Positions 25,485 through 33,717 of a DNA stretch of 64,000 nt are shown here, piece by piece. Position 1 is the first letter of the stretch; every line of letters begins with the position of its first letter. Both the position numbers and the translations under genes were made by a program. The stretch covers positions 6,510,001-6,574,000 of the forward strand of contig NZ_JADBEF010000001.1 of the NCBI RefSeq assembly GCF_014873535.1. The letters are read 5' to 3'. The notes under the pieces are model-generated. The model saw only the letters and a program-made list of their open reading frames with translations, searched no databases and was not told where the DNA came from. The DNA comes from Nonomuraea africana. Its GTDB lineage: Bacteria; Actinomycetota; Actinomycetes; Streptosporangiales; Streptosporangiaceae.

Positions 25485-25857
25485 TCCTCAGCACCACCCT
25501 GCGCTCGCGCTCCATCGCCTCGCGATACTCCGCCCAGTCGGGATGCTCACCCGAGATGCCCCGGTAGTAGGCGATCAGGTGATCCATCGCCTCGGGAAGC
25601 GAGATGACCTCGGCCGTGCCCTCGACCTGGATCCACTCGCCGAAGAACCCGTCGGTGAACACGCACACCGCGACCTGCGGGTCTCTCCTGACGTTCTTCG
25701 TCTTGGCCGCGCCCTCGCGGGTGCTGATGACCGCGTGGCCGTCGTCGTCGACGCCGACCAGCACCGGTGACATCTGCGGCCGTCCGTCGGCGTGCCGGGT
25801 GAGCAGGACGGCATGATGGTGGCGGGCCAGGTAGCCGCGCGCCTTGTCGAGATCCAT
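25447..25857 (-). CDS. PPOX-class flavin/F420-dependent oxidoreductase
   Basis: 136 residues. The split-barrel fold is indicated by GYLARHHHAVLLTRHADGRPQMSPVLVGVDDDG, STREGAAKTKNVRRDPQVAVCVF and EWIQVEGTAEVI, typical of TIGR03618-like F420-dependent enzymes of actinobacteria. Substrate unknown. ATG 25857 gives the conserved length; a longer frame to 25989 is not supported. Convergent overlap of 38 nt with the lipoprotein gene. Confidence 0.85.
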   Translation of the reverse strand: MDLDKARGYLARHHHAVLLTRHADGRPQMSPVLVGVDDDGHAVISTREGAAKTKNVRRDPQVAVCVFTDGFFGEWIQVEGTAEVISLPEAMDHLIAYYRGISGEHPDWAEYREAMERERRVVLRITLHRAGPDRHA

Positions 25858-25921
25858 CACACCATGATGCGCGCCCGAGCCGACTGATCGGCACGGGCGC
25901 GTGGGGGGTTCTCGGTGGGGT

Positions 25922-26155
25922 TTAGATGAACCCCATTCTGTTTCGACGGTGCCGCTCGTGCTCGAGGACGATGGCGGCGGCGTAGCCATGAGTCAGCCCG
26001 TGCTCCTCGGCGAGCCAGTGCGCTCGTTCATCACATCTGAGGAAGGATGGACCGTTGTCGATGGCTTGGAACCACTCTGGGAGTTCGCGTCCCGTTATGG
26101 CCGGGACCCTTGCGATCAGCTTCGTCTGCGTCTCCGGTGAGTGGTTCAAGGACAT
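25922..26155 (-). CDS. DUF4287 family protein
   Basis: 77 residues. TGRELPEWFQAIDN, then AHWLAEEHGLTHGYAAAIVLEH is the DUF4287 pattern, small helical proteins of unknown role. ATG 26155 has GGAGG 5 nt upstream. Confidence 0.8.
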   Translation of the reverse strand: MSLNHSPETQTKLIARVPAITGRELPEWFQAIDNGPSFLRCDERAHWLAEEHGLTHGYAAAIVLEHERHRRNRMGFI

Positions 26156-26271
26156 GGGCACCTCCACGGATTAAGGTCCTTTGCTTGACACTGCAACACC
26201 TCACCGCGAATGGCAACCCCTCGGCGGCCAGCCTTTTGTCACGCCGAGTAGATCACTGGTGGCGCAACGAA

Positions 26272-26301
26272 AAGACCCCGCTGGTGGACCAGCGGGGTCT
26301 T
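26272..26301 (-). terminator. Rho-independent terminator of the BAX-inhibitor gene
   Basis: A 13-bp stem (AAGACCCCGCTGG and complement) with a 4-nt loop. On the minus strand it is followed by a T-rich run (CTTTTCGTT), 13 nt after the stop of the gene at 26314. Confidence 0.88.
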
Positions 26302-26313
26302 GCGCGTTGACGA

Positions 26314-27093
26314 TCAGTCGTCGCCCGAGAAATAGCTGATGAAACGCAGCACCTCGAGGTAGATCCAGACGAGGCTCAGCGTGAGCCCGAACGCGCACTG
26401 CCACGCGTACTTGTCGGGCGCGCCCGCCTTCACCCCGCGCTCGATGTCGTCGAAGTCGAGGAGCAGGAAGAAGGTGCCGAGCAGGATCATCGCGGCGCTG
26501 AAGATCCAGCCGAGGGGGCTGTCGGTCCGCAGGCCGATGCCGCCTTCGACGAAGAAGCCCGCCACGAGATTGACCAGGACCAGCGCCAGCGCGCCGATCG
26601 CGGCCGCGATCACGAACTTGGTGAACTTGGGGGTGACCCTGACGATCCGCAGGGAGTAGACGGTCAGCACCGCCGCGAAGGCGAGTGCCGTGCCGATCAC
26701 CGCCTGGAGCACGATGCCGTTGAAGAACGACTCGTACATGCGGCTCAGCGCGCCCACGAACACGCCGTAGAACAGCGCGTAGCCGAGGATCAGGGCCGGG
26801 TTGGTGCTCTGCTTGAACGACGCGATCAGGCCGAGGACCACTCCGATGAGGGCCGAGATGGCCGCGACGCCCATGCCCACCTCGAAATACCACGAGGCGG
26901 CGCCGGCGACGACGAGCGTGCCGAGCGTCATGAACCCGCGGACCACGACGTCGTCGATGGTCATCGTCCTGGCGGCCGGCGGCGCGTACGCCGGGCTGTC
27001 GTACATCCCCTGCAGGTGCTCGGGGCTCGGGGTCCACCCTTGCTGTTGATGGGTGTATGGCGACCGGCTGAATACGGGGTTCTTACTCTCCAT
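26314..27093 (-). CDS. BAX inhibitor-1/YccA-family membrane protein
   Basis: 259 residues. A hydrophilic N-terminus of ~45 residues, then seven hydrophobic segments. GYALFYGVFVGALSRMYE, VRVTPKFTKFVIAAAIGA and LLLDFDDIERGV followed by YAWQCAFGLTLSLVWIYLEVLRF are family hallmarks; the Asp pair in DFDDIE corresponds to the pH-sensing region of BsYetJ. Possible role: calcium or proton leak. ATG 27093 has GGAGG 5 nt upstream. Confidence 0.92.
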   Translation of the reverse strand: MESKNPVFSRSPYTHQQQGWTPSPEHLQGMYDSPAYAPPAARTMTIDDVVVRGFMTLGTLVVAGAASWYFEVGMGVAAISALIGVVLGLIASFKQSTNPALILGYALFYGVFVGALSRMYESFFNGIVLQAVIGTALAFAAVLTVYSLRIVRVTPKFTKFVIAAAIGALALVLVNLVAGFFVEGGIGLRTDSPLGWIFSAAMILLGTFFLLLDFDDIERGVKAGAPDKYAWQCAFGLTLSLVWIYLEVLRFISYFSGDD

Positions 27094-27214
27094 CGCTGCC
27101 TCCACGCTGCGACCAATGTGATCAGAGTATTGGACCGGCTGTCACACAGGCCAAGTCACGCCGGGATCTATGTATATTCGAGACTTCCGCAGCGATCTCA
27201 ACGAACGAGGTGCC

Positions 27215-27661
27215 GTGTCGGTTCCCGACCTGGTCGCGGGGCTGGCCGCCCGGCACGGACTGCGGGTCAAGGACCCTGTCGTCCTTCATGATTCCTACAA
27301 TATGCGGATCCACCTGCGCCCTCATCCGGTCGTGGCGAGGGTCGCCACCGTCACGTCGGTGGGCAGGCCACGACCCGCCGAAGCGCTCGCGCGGGAAGTC
27401 TCCGTCGCCTCCTTTCTCGCCGCCGGCGGCGAGCCCGTGGTGCCGCCCACCGACCTGATGCCCCCTGATCCCTTCTCCCACGCGGGCCTCGACGCCTCTT
27501 TCTGGCAGTTCGTACGGCACGACGCCGACAGCCCGGCCTTCCTCGCGGCGCGGCGGCTCCAGGGAATTCTGTGGACACTGGCCAAGCCGAAGGTGTTCCC
27601 TGAGTTCGCCGGCCGGGCGCAGGCCGTATTCGAGGAATGGCTGAATGAGCACCCCGCGTGA
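27215..27661 (+). pseudogene. Truncated aminoglycoside-phosphotransferase-like protein (N-lobe only)
   Basis: 148 residues. LHDSYNMRIHLRPHPVVARVATVT, LAREVSVASFLAAGGEPVVPPT and SFWQFVRHD match the N-terminal lobe of APH-type kinases, which are about 300 residues long. The catalytic loop (HxDxxxxN) and DFE/DWE motif are absent; after ARRLQGI the sequence changes to an unrelated 29-residue end. So the C-lobe appears deleted. It overlaps the methyltransferase gene by 17 nt. Likely a decaying gene or a fragment still translated for coupling. Confidence 0.65.
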
Positions 27662-28319
27662 CTACGACTCGAACCCCGCCAGGTTCAGGCTCGGCGCCGG
27701 GCTCACCACCCGCCACCTGACCGGCGGCACGTCCCTCTACGCCCACCTGGCCGCGCGACTCAGGCACGTGCCACGCGTCCTGGACATCGGCTGCGCCGAC
27801 GGCGCGCTGCGCGCCGAGCTGCCCCAGGTCGTGGGCCTGGACGCGTCCTTCACGATGCTCCGTGACCACCCCGCGCCCCGGCTCATGGGCGAGGCGACGG
27901 CGCTGCCCTTCGCCTCCGGCTCCTTCGGGGCAGCCGTGGCGGTGAACATGCTCTACCACCTGCCCGATCCGCTCTCGGCGCTCCGGGAGGCGAGGCGCGT
28001 GCTGGCGAGGGGCGGGGTGTTCGTGGCCGCCACGCCGAGCAGGGCCGACTCCCCCGAGCTGGCGGAGGTGTGGCGGCCCGCCCTCACGACGTTCGACGCC
28101 GAGGAGGCGCCCGAGCTGGTGGCGGCGGTGTTCGAGCGGGTGGAGGTGGAGCGGTGGGACGCTCCGCTGATCACGCTGCCCGACGCCGCGACGGTGCGTG
28201 ACTACCTGGTCGCCAGATTCGTCCCGCCCGAGCGTGCGGAGAGCGCTTCCCGAGAAGTTTCTCCGCCTATCACCTTGACAAAGCGTGGCGCTATGGTGTG
28301 GGGCTTCGTCGCCGTTTAA
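27645..28319 (+). CDS. SAM-dependent methyltransferase (class I)
   Basis: 224 residues. Motif I RVLDIGCADGALRAEL, acidic residue in VGLDASFTML, motif II-like FGAAVAVNMLYHLPDP and GGVFVAATPS. Methyltransf_11/25 type; substrate unknown. It starts within the end of the truncated kinase gene, so the two share a transcript. Confidence 0.87.
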   Translation: MSTPRDYDSNPARFRLGAGLTTRHLTGGTSLYAHLAARLRHVPRVLDIGCADGALRAELPQVVGLDASFTMLRDHPAPRLMGEATALPFASGSFGAAVAVNMLYHLPDPLSALREARRVLARGGVFVAATPSRADSPELAEVWRPALTTFDAEEAPELVAAVFERVEVERWDAPLITLPDAATVRDYLVARFVPPERAESASREVSPPITLTKRGAMVWGFVAV

Positions 28320-28457
28320 GCAGGACACATAACCGCATTCGGGACACTCTGATAAACGGTCCATGAATGGATCCAGTCAAGCCGGGGCGAGCCGCCTGGT
28401 GAGCCACGTCACCCCGGCTCACCACCGCCGGAAGCCCCGACGCCGCCCCGGTTCTGA

Positions 28458-28498
28458 CCCCCTGACCGGGCGTCAAGGAGAAACGCCTGGTCAGGGGG
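28458..28498. terminator. 16-bp hairpin between methyltransferase and tRNA
   Basis: CCCCCTGACCGGGCGT (28458-28473) pairs with 28483-28498 with one G-T wobble, 9-nt loop, followed by an AT-rich run (CTAAATTAGTTATAAATT). It can end transcription from both sides. Confidence 0.75.
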
Positions 28499-28521
28499 CT
28501 AAATTAGTTATAAATTGGCGG

Positions 28522-28594
28522 TGCCCCCGGCGGGATTCGAACCCGCACGTCAACCCTTTTAAGGGGTTTGCCTCTGCCATTGGGCCACGGGGGC
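28522..28594 (-). tRNA. tRNA with anticodon UAA and short variable loop (tRNA-Leu-like, unusual)
   Basis: 73 nt fold as a class-I cloverleaf: acceptor GCCCCCG/CGGGGGC, D-arm with AATGGCAGA, anticodon stem AACCC/GGGTT around CTTAAAA, a 5-nt variable loop GACGT, and T-arm GCGGG-TTCGAAT-CCCGC. The discriminator is A73. The CCA end is not encoded (ACCG). The middle three loop bases are UAA, which would read the rare UUA Leu codon. True bacterial tRNA-Leu has a long variable arm, absent here, so charging identity is uncertain. Confidence 0.85.
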
Positions 28595-28643
28595 GCCGCA
28601 ATCATACGAAACGGACCATGCTCACGAGGAGCACAACTTTGTA

Positions 28644-29159
28644 TCAGGCGTAACAAGAGTGAGATTTGTGGTGAAGTGCCCGCGCTCCGGACACTCTGTC
28701 CAGGAACAGCACGCCGTCCAGATGGTCGAGTTGGTGCTGGATGCAGCGGGCCTCGAAGGCGTCGGCCTCGATGGTGACGAACTCGCCGGTGCCGGGCAGC
28801 TGGCCGTACACCGTGATCTCGGCGGCTCTGAGCACCTCGGCGGACAGGCCGCGCACCGACAGGCAGCACTCCCTGCCCGCGCGCCAGTGGGAGGCCTCGG
28901 CCAGGCGTGGGTTGACCAGCGTGAGCGCGCCGGCGCTCGACCGGCTTCGGGGGTGCCGGCCCGCGTCGAAGGCGATCAGCCGCCAGCTCAGCCCGATCTG
29001 GGGCGCGGCGATGCCCGACGGCATGCCGGTCTCGCGCAGGGTCGCCAGCAGGTCGGCGGCGGCCGAGACGACGAAGGGATCGGTCGGGTCCACCGGTTCG
29101 GCGGAGGCGGACAGCACGGGATGCGGCGCGCCGAGCACGTCGCGGGGGACGCCGCTCAC
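28644..29159 (-). CDS. Peptide-deformylase-like protein lacking the catalytic Glu
   Basis: 171 residues. Deformylase motifs are recognisable: GIAAPQIGLS (49-58), ECCLS (97-101, normally EGCLS) and QHQLDHLDG (141-149, normally QHELDH). The catalytic Glu of HExxH is Gln143, from codon CAA at 28731-28733. The metal ligands Cys and both His remain. A standard deformylase would be inactive with this change, so it may be a non-catalytic or altered paralogue. GTG 29159 overlaps the TGA of the ACT-domain gene. Confidence 0.85.
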   Translation of the reverse strand: MSGVPRDVLGAPHPVLSASAEPVDPTDPFVVSAAADLLATLRETGMPSGIAAPQIGLSWRLIAFDAGRHPRSRSSAGALTLVNPRLAEASHWRAGRECCLSVRGLSAEVLRAAEITVYGQLPGTGEFVTIEADAFEARCIQHQLDHLDGVLFLDRVSGARALHHKSHSCYA

Positions 29160-29668
29160 AGCACGTCCGGTTCGCAGGGACGGAAGGTGATCTCCGAGCC
29201 CAGCTCCGCGCCAACGGCGGCCAGGCGGCGCATGAGGTCGGCCACGTCGACGGAGGCGGGCAGGTCGACGTCGGCGATGAGCACGTAGAAGCGGCCGGTC
29301 AGTCGGGTGCTCATCCCGGTGATGTTGCCGCCGACCGAGGCGAGCACGCTGGAGACGGCCGAGATGATGCCGGGCTTGTCCGGCCCGTGCAACGTGAGCA
29401 CGTAGCCCAGGCCGGTGCCCGCCCCACCGGGGTCGCGACGGCCTTCGACGGCCGCCGCCGTGACCACCAGCTCGCGGACCTGCATCCGTTGCCGCAACTG
29501 CTCGGCGGAGAGATCACCCGCGACGAGGAGCATCATCGCGACGTGCCCGCCGAGCAGCGTCATGGTCGAGTCTTGGATGTTGACGCCGCACTCGGCCAGA
29601 GAACCGGCCACCTCGGCTATCACGCCTGGCCGGTCGGCGCCGAGCACGGTCACCGCAGAGAGCCCCAC
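29156..29668 (-). CDS. Double ACT-domain protein, GcvR-like
   Basis: 170 residues with two ACT domains: VTVLGADRPGVIAEVAGSLAE (from residue 6) and LTLHGPDKPGIISAVSSVLA (from about 91). ACT pairs bind amino acids and regulate; E. coli GcvR with this layout represses glycine cleavage. No DNA-binding part. GTG 29668 has GGGGGAG about 8 nt upstream. Translationally coupled to the deformylase-like gene. Confidence 0.85.
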   Translation of the reverse strand: MGLSAVTVLGADRPGVIAEVAGSLAECGVNIQDSTMTLLGGHVAMMLLVAGDLSAEQLRQRMQVRELVVTAAAVEGRRDPGGAGTGLGYVLTLHGPDKPGIISAVSSVLASVGGNITGMSTRLTGRFYVLIADVDLPASVDVADLMRRLAAVGAELGSEITFRPCEPDVL

Positions 29669-29717
29669 CCCTGGATCTCCCCCTTCTCCTCACGCGCGGA
29701 AGGAGGGTCCCGAAGCG

Positions 29718-31046
29718 TCAGCGGCGGTTGCTCGCGACCGCCGCCCTGAACTCGTCGCGCGGGTGCTCCATCTCGCCGAGAGACACGGTCTCCCGCTTGA
29801 AGAACAGCGCCAGCGTCCAGTCCGCGACGACGCGGACCTTGCGGTTCAGCGTCGGCACCCGGGACAGATGGTACGTGCGGTGCATGAACCACGCAGCCAA
29901 TCCGCGAAGCTTGACCCCGTAGACGTTCGCGACGCCCTGGTGGAGGCCGAGTCCGGCGACCGATCCGACGTACTTGTGCCGGTATTCAGCCAGTTGCTCC
30001 CCGCGGAGCGTGCGCACGATGTTGTCGGCCAGGACCTTCGCCTGCCGTACGGCGTGCTGGGCGTTGGGCGCGCAGTACTGGCCCGGGTTGGTCACGTCGG
30101 GCACGCCTGCCGCGTCGCCCGCGGCGAAGGCGTCGTTCGTGCCGGCGATGGTCAGCTTGGTGGTGGTCTTGATCCGGCCGCGCTCGTCGAGCGGGAGGTC
30201 GCCCTCGGTCACCACGGGGCTCGGCTTCACGCCCGCGGTCCAGACGAGGGTCTCGGCGTCGAACTCGGTGCCGTCCGACAGCATCACGTGGCCGCCGGTG
30301 GCCGACTCCAGGCGCGTGTCGAGCTTGACCTCGATGCCCCGCTCGCGCAGCTGCTCCAGCGTCCACTTGCCCATCTCGGGGCCGACCTCGGGCAGCACCC
30401 TGTTGGTGGCCTCGACCAGGACCCAGCGCACGTCCGACGGCTTGATGTTGCGGTAGTAGCGGGTGGAGTCCTTGGCCATGTCCTCGAGCTCGGCCAGGGC
30501 CTCGACGCCCGCGAACCCGGCGCCGACGACCACGAAGGTGAGCGCCCGCCGCCGGACCTCGACGTCGTCGGTGGACTCCGCCACGTCGAGCTGGTGCAGG
30601 ACCCTGTTGCGCAGGGCGATGGCCTCGCCGACGGTCTTGAAGCCGATGCCGATGTCGGTCAGGCCGGGGATGGGCAGGGTGCGCGAGATCGAACCCGCGG
30701 CCATCACGAGCAGGTCGTAGGAGATGTCGCGCGGCTCGCCCTCACCCGGCACGAAGGTGACCTTCTTGGCCGCGTGCTCGACCTTCGTGACCATGCCGTT
30801 GAGGATCTCGACCTTGGGCAGGACCCTGCGCAGCGGCGCCACCACGTGCCGGGGTGAGAGGTTGCCCGCCGCCGCCTCGGGGAGGAAGGGCTGGTAGGTC
30901 ATGTAGGAGTTGGGGTCGATGACGGTGATGTGCGCGCTGCCGTTGCGCAGCTCCTTGGAGAGCTTGCGCTGCAGGCGCAGGGCGGTGTACATCCCGACGT
31001 ACCCGCCGCCGACGATCACGATGTGCTTGTTCACCTGAGGTCCCAT
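29718..31046 (-). CDS. ndh: Type II NADH dehydrogenase
   Basis: 442 residues. FAD-binding IVIVGGGYVGMYTAL near the N-terminus, NAD-binding FVVVGAGFAGVEALAELE in the middle, TLVWTAGVKPSP, and AFAAGDAAGVPD; the C-terminal region (GLAAWFMHRTYHLSRV) supplies membrane attachment. It passes electrons from NADH to quinone without pumping protons. The start at ATG 31046 has GAGGG directly before it; GTG 31034 is possible. A Rex-type operator lies just upstream. Confidence 0.92.
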   Translation of the reverse strand: MGPQVNKHIVIVGGGYVGMYTALRLQRKLSKELRNGSAHITVIDPNSYMTYQPFLPEAAAGNLSPRHVVAPLRRVLPKVEILNGMVTKVEHAAKKVTFVPGEGEPRDISYDLLVMAAGSISRTLPIPGLTDIGIGFKTVGEAIALRNRVLHQLDVAESTDDVEVRRRALTFVVVGAGFAGVEALAELEDMAKDSTRYYRNIKPSDVRWVLVEATNRVLPEVGPEMGKWTLEQLRERGIEVKLDTRLESATGGHVMLSDGTEFDAETLVWTAGVKPSPVVTEGDLPLDERGRIKTTTKLTIAGTNDAFAAGDAAGVPDVTNPGQYCAPNAQHAVRQAKVLADNIVRTLRGEQLAEYRHKYVGSVAGLGLHQGVANVYGVKLRGLAAWFMHRTYHLSRVPTLNRKVRVVADWTLALFFKRETVSLGEMEHPRDEFRAAVASNRR

Positions 31047-31059
31047 CCCTCGTGTTCAC

Positions 31060-31081
31060 GCTTGTGAAACTATTCACAAGC
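31060..31081. promoter_or_regulatory. Rex-type redox operator upstream of ndh
   Basis: TTGTGAAACTATTCACAA is a perfect inverted repeat (9-nt arms when flanking G and C are counted, 31060-31068/31073-31081). It matches the Rex site TGTGAA-N4-TTCACA. Actinomycete Rex represses respiratory genes when NADH is low, and ndh is a known target type. It lies 14 nt before the start codon, where a repressor would block transcription or elongation. Confidence 0.85.
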
Positions 31082-31166
31082 ATACGCCCGCAACCCTCTG
31101 TGAGGCCAATGCCTTCCTGGGTGACGCTGCCCACACTATAAAATGCCCCAAAGAGCGCTTTATAGC

Positions 31167-31985
31167 CTATTTAGCGATATTTGGCTCTTTGTGGAAGGCG
31201 ATATTTGCCGCTCTGTGGAAGATGTCGTCGAGCATCGCGGCGGTGACCCTGCCGGTGAACGTGTTCTGCTGGCTCGGGTGGTAGCAGCCGAGCAGCGTGA
31301 CCTGACTCTCGCCGTACGTCACGGGCACTTCCAGGCCGTGCGCGAACGGCGGCCTGCTGCGCGGCAGGCCGTACCCGGCGTCCTTCAGCGCGGGCCACAT
31401 GGCCTGCCAGGCATAGCCGCCGAGCGCCACTACCACGCGCACGCTGTCGGCGACCAGCGCGATCTCGCGCTGGAGCCAGGGGTAGCAGGCGGCCTTCTCC
31501 TCCGGCAGCGGCTTGTTGCCCGGTGGCGCGCAGCGCACGGCCGCCATCACCCGCGCGCCGAGCAGCCGCTGTCCGTCGCCGGCGTGCACGCTGGTCTCCT
31601 GGGTGGCCAGCCCCGTGCGGTGCAGCGAGGCGAACAGCCAGTCGCCGCTGCGGTCGCCGGTGAAGATGCGCCCCGTCCTGTTGCCCCCGTGCGCGGCTGG
31701 CGCCAGCCCCACGATCAGGATGCGCGGCTGCTCCGCGCCCCATCCGGCGACGGGCCGCCCCCAGTAGGTCTCCTCGGCGAACGCGCGCCGCTTGACCGTC
31801 GCGACCTCCTCGCGCCACTCCACCAGGCGGGGGCAGGCCCTGCAGACGGACTCGCGGGCGGTCAGCTCCCCGAGGGTACGGCTGGCGGCCGCGAGCTCCC
31901 TGACCCCCTCGGGGCTGTGCGCGACGGGGGTGTCGGGAGCCGCGGGATCGTCGGGCCAGCCGGTGCCAGGAGGTACGTAACTCAT
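31167..31985 (-). CDS. Uracil-DNA glycosylase, family 5 (UdgB)
   Basis: 272 residues. Active-site motif GLAPAAHGGNRTGR (motif A without a catalytic Asp/Asn, as in family 5) and CYHPSQQNTFTG (motif B). Cys pairs SVCRACPRL and VRCAPPGNKPLPEEKAAC fit the iron-sulfur cluster. It removes uracil and other deaminated bases from DNA. The C-terminus carries an 8-residue tandem repeat (FHRAANIA/FHKEPNIA). Confidence 0.92.
   Translation of the reverse strand: MSYVPPGTGWPDDPAAPDTPVAHSPEGVRELAAASRTLGELTARESVCRACPRLVEWREEVATVKRRAFAEETYWGRPVAGWGAEQPRILIVGLAPAAHGGNRTGRIFTGDRSGDWLFASLHRTGLATQETSVHAGDGQRLLGARVMAAVRCAPPGNKPLPEEKAACYPWLQREIALVADSVRVVVALGGYAWQAMWPALKDAGYGLPRSRPPFAHGLEVPVTYGESQVTLLGCYHPSQQNTFTGRVTAAMLDDIFHRAANIAFHKEPNIAK
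31174..31221. repeat. 24-bp tandem duplication at the udg gene end
   Basis: 31174-31197 and 31198-31221 both begin GCGATATTTG and end TGTGGAAG, with four differences. The duplicated part is AT-rich compared with its neighbourhood. CAAAGAGC (31149-31156) is inverted at 31184-31191, so the gene end may also fold as a terminator. Confidence 0.85.
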
Positions 31986-32111
31986 GGCACCGATAGTGCC
32001 CGATCAGGTCACTGGGATTCCGCCGTGGCAGTGGCAGCGGCCGCGGGGACGGATAAGGGGGCCGCTCACGCGATGCGCACTACTGCGGAACGCACAGGAG
32101 CGGCAACAAGA

Positions 32112-32145
32112 AAACCGGGCGGCACCTTGAGGTGCCGCCCGGTTT
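32112..32145 (-). terminator. Strong intrinsic terminator of the four-module secreted protein
   Basis: A perfect 15-bp stem (AAACCGGGCGGCACC and complement) with loop TTGA; on the minus strand it is followed by TTTTCTTGTT. It starts 9 nt after the stop. The gap 31986-32154 holds nothing else. Confidence 0.92.
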
Positions 32146-32154
32146 CAATTCACC

Positions 32155-33663
32155 TTAGGACTGAGCCGGCGCAGTCGCCTGCGTGCTCGGCTCGTCGTGC
32201 GGCTGCGCGCAGACGCCGGTGCTGTACTTCGTGGAGACCGAAGCGCCGGTCTCGACCAGCTCCAGACCCGCGGTGCCGCCCTTGAGCTCGTCACCGGCCA
32301 GGTTGTAGTCGATCGGACGGGTCACGGTGTCCACCCCAGCGGGGAAGGTCACCGAGATGCCGCTGCGGAAGGCGCCGTTCACCGTGATCCGGTAGGAAAC
32401 CGAAGCAGAGTGAGCCAGCGAGCCGGTCCGCTTGAGCGTGAAGCTACCGGTCAGCTTGGCCGCGGTCACCTTGCCGTCGGTGCAGGTGACGCCGGTGGCG
32501 GAAGCCTCGAAGCTCGCGATCGAGTAGGTCGGAGCCGGGTCTTCCTTCTTGCAGGCCGCGTACGACTGCGAAGCCGAGTCGCGGTTGCCCGGGCCCGAGA
32601 TCGCGATCGACACGGTGCCGCCCTTGGTGGCGTCACCGCTCAGCGCCTGCTCCGACAGCTCGACCGACTTGCTGCCCGCACCGTGGAAGTAGGTGGAGCC
32701 GCTGGAGACGGCCTTGCCGTTCACCGACCACACGTACTCGACGCGGCCGCGGCCGGTCGAGGAGACGGTGGCGTTGGCGCCGACGGCGCAGGTGTTGTGG
32801 TTGGTGCCGGTGGTGGGAGTGGACACCGAGACCTTGGTCTCGTGGTGGCCGCCGTCACCCTTGCACCAGACCTTGTAGTGGGCCCGGTTCGACTCGGTCG
32901 AGCCACGGCCGAGGGTCTCGAGGACCGCCCAGCCACGGTGGCTGGAACGCGGGGAGAAGCCGAAGCCGACCTTCCGCGAGTCCCAGACCTTGACCTTGCC
33001 CCCGTCGACGACGTCACCGTTGAGGATCCAGCGGTAGTGCACCCAGCGCGGGCGGTCCACCCTGATCACACCGGTGAAGTCGATCTTGTCGCCGGGCGTG
33101 CACGAACCGACGTACTCGCTCGGGTTCGCCCACGCGCGAGCCGACACCTTGTCGTAGTCGGCCTCGCGGAGACCCTCGTCGTCGTTGTTACCGCACGCGA
33201 CGGAGAAGTAGACCTTCTTCGACTTCACGTGCTTCGGGCCGAGGACCTCGAGGGCCTCCCAACCCTTGACGTTGCCCTTGAAGGTGACGGACTGGGCGAC
33301 GTTGACCTTCTTGACGCCGTTGCCCGCGACCTTCTTGGTCTGGACCTTGCTCTTGGAACCGTCGCCGTGCAGCCAACGCCACGCGACCGTGGTCTTGCCC
33401 TTGAGCTTGACCTTGATCTGCGCCGAGAAGTTGACCTTCACCGGACACGAGCCCTCGTAGTCGCGGATCGACGCCTTGGGCGTCGAGACCGAGACGGCGA
33501 TGGGCTTGGCCTGGCTGGTGGCTCCGGCCGCGGCGGACAGCGTGCCCGCCTTGGCCGTGGTCGCCGCCTGGGCGGGGCTGGCCAGCCCCGCGACCATGGC
33601 GGCCAGCACCGCAGACGTGGCGCCGAAGGCGGCCACCCTGCGGAGCAGTCCTGAGGACTTCAT
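32155..33663 (-). CDS. Secreted protein with four Cys-paired beta modules
   Basis: 502 residues. Signal peptide with ALA-type end (SPAQAATTA, about residue 35). Four modules of ~100 residues each have a Cys near the start and one near the end: SCPVKV...SVACGN, SCTPGD...KVWCKG, TCAVGA...AACKKE, TCTDGK...GVCAQP. Modules 1 and 2 are clearly related (GWEALEVLG / GWAVLETLG). This looks like tandem Ig-like domains with one disulfide each. No anchor or catalytic motif. ATG 33663 follows GGAG by 9 nt; ATG 33678 is less likely. Strong terminator suggests high expression. Confidence 0.82.
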   Translation of the reverse strand: MKSSGLLRRVAAFGATSAVLAAMVAGLASPAQAATTAKAGTLSAAAGATSQAKPIAVSVSTPKASIRDYEGSCPVKVNFSAQIKVKLKGKTTVAWRWLHGDGSKSKVQTKKVAGNGVKKVNVAQSVTFKGNVKGWEALEVLGPKHVKSKKVYFSVACGNNDDEGLREADYDKVSARAWANPSEYVGSCTPGDKIDFTGVIRVDRPRWVHYRWILNGDVVDGGKVKVWDSRKVGFGFSPRSSHRGWAVLETLGRGSTESNRAHYKVWCKGDGGHHETKVSVSTPTTGTNHNTCAVGANATVSSTGRGRVEYVWSVNGKAVSSGSTYFHGAGSKSVELSEQALSGDATKGGTVSIAISGPGNRDSASQSYAACKKEDPAPTYSIASFEASATGVTCTDGKVTAAKLTGSFTLKRTGSLAHSASVSYRITVNGAFRSGISVTFPAGVDTVTRPIDYNLAGDELKGGTAGLELVETGASVSTKYSTGVCAQPHDEPSTQATAPAQS

Positions 33664-33717
33664 GTGAGAGTGCTCCATTCCGTGAGGGAAAAGATGCGCT
33701 CGGGAACGGTCGCCACG

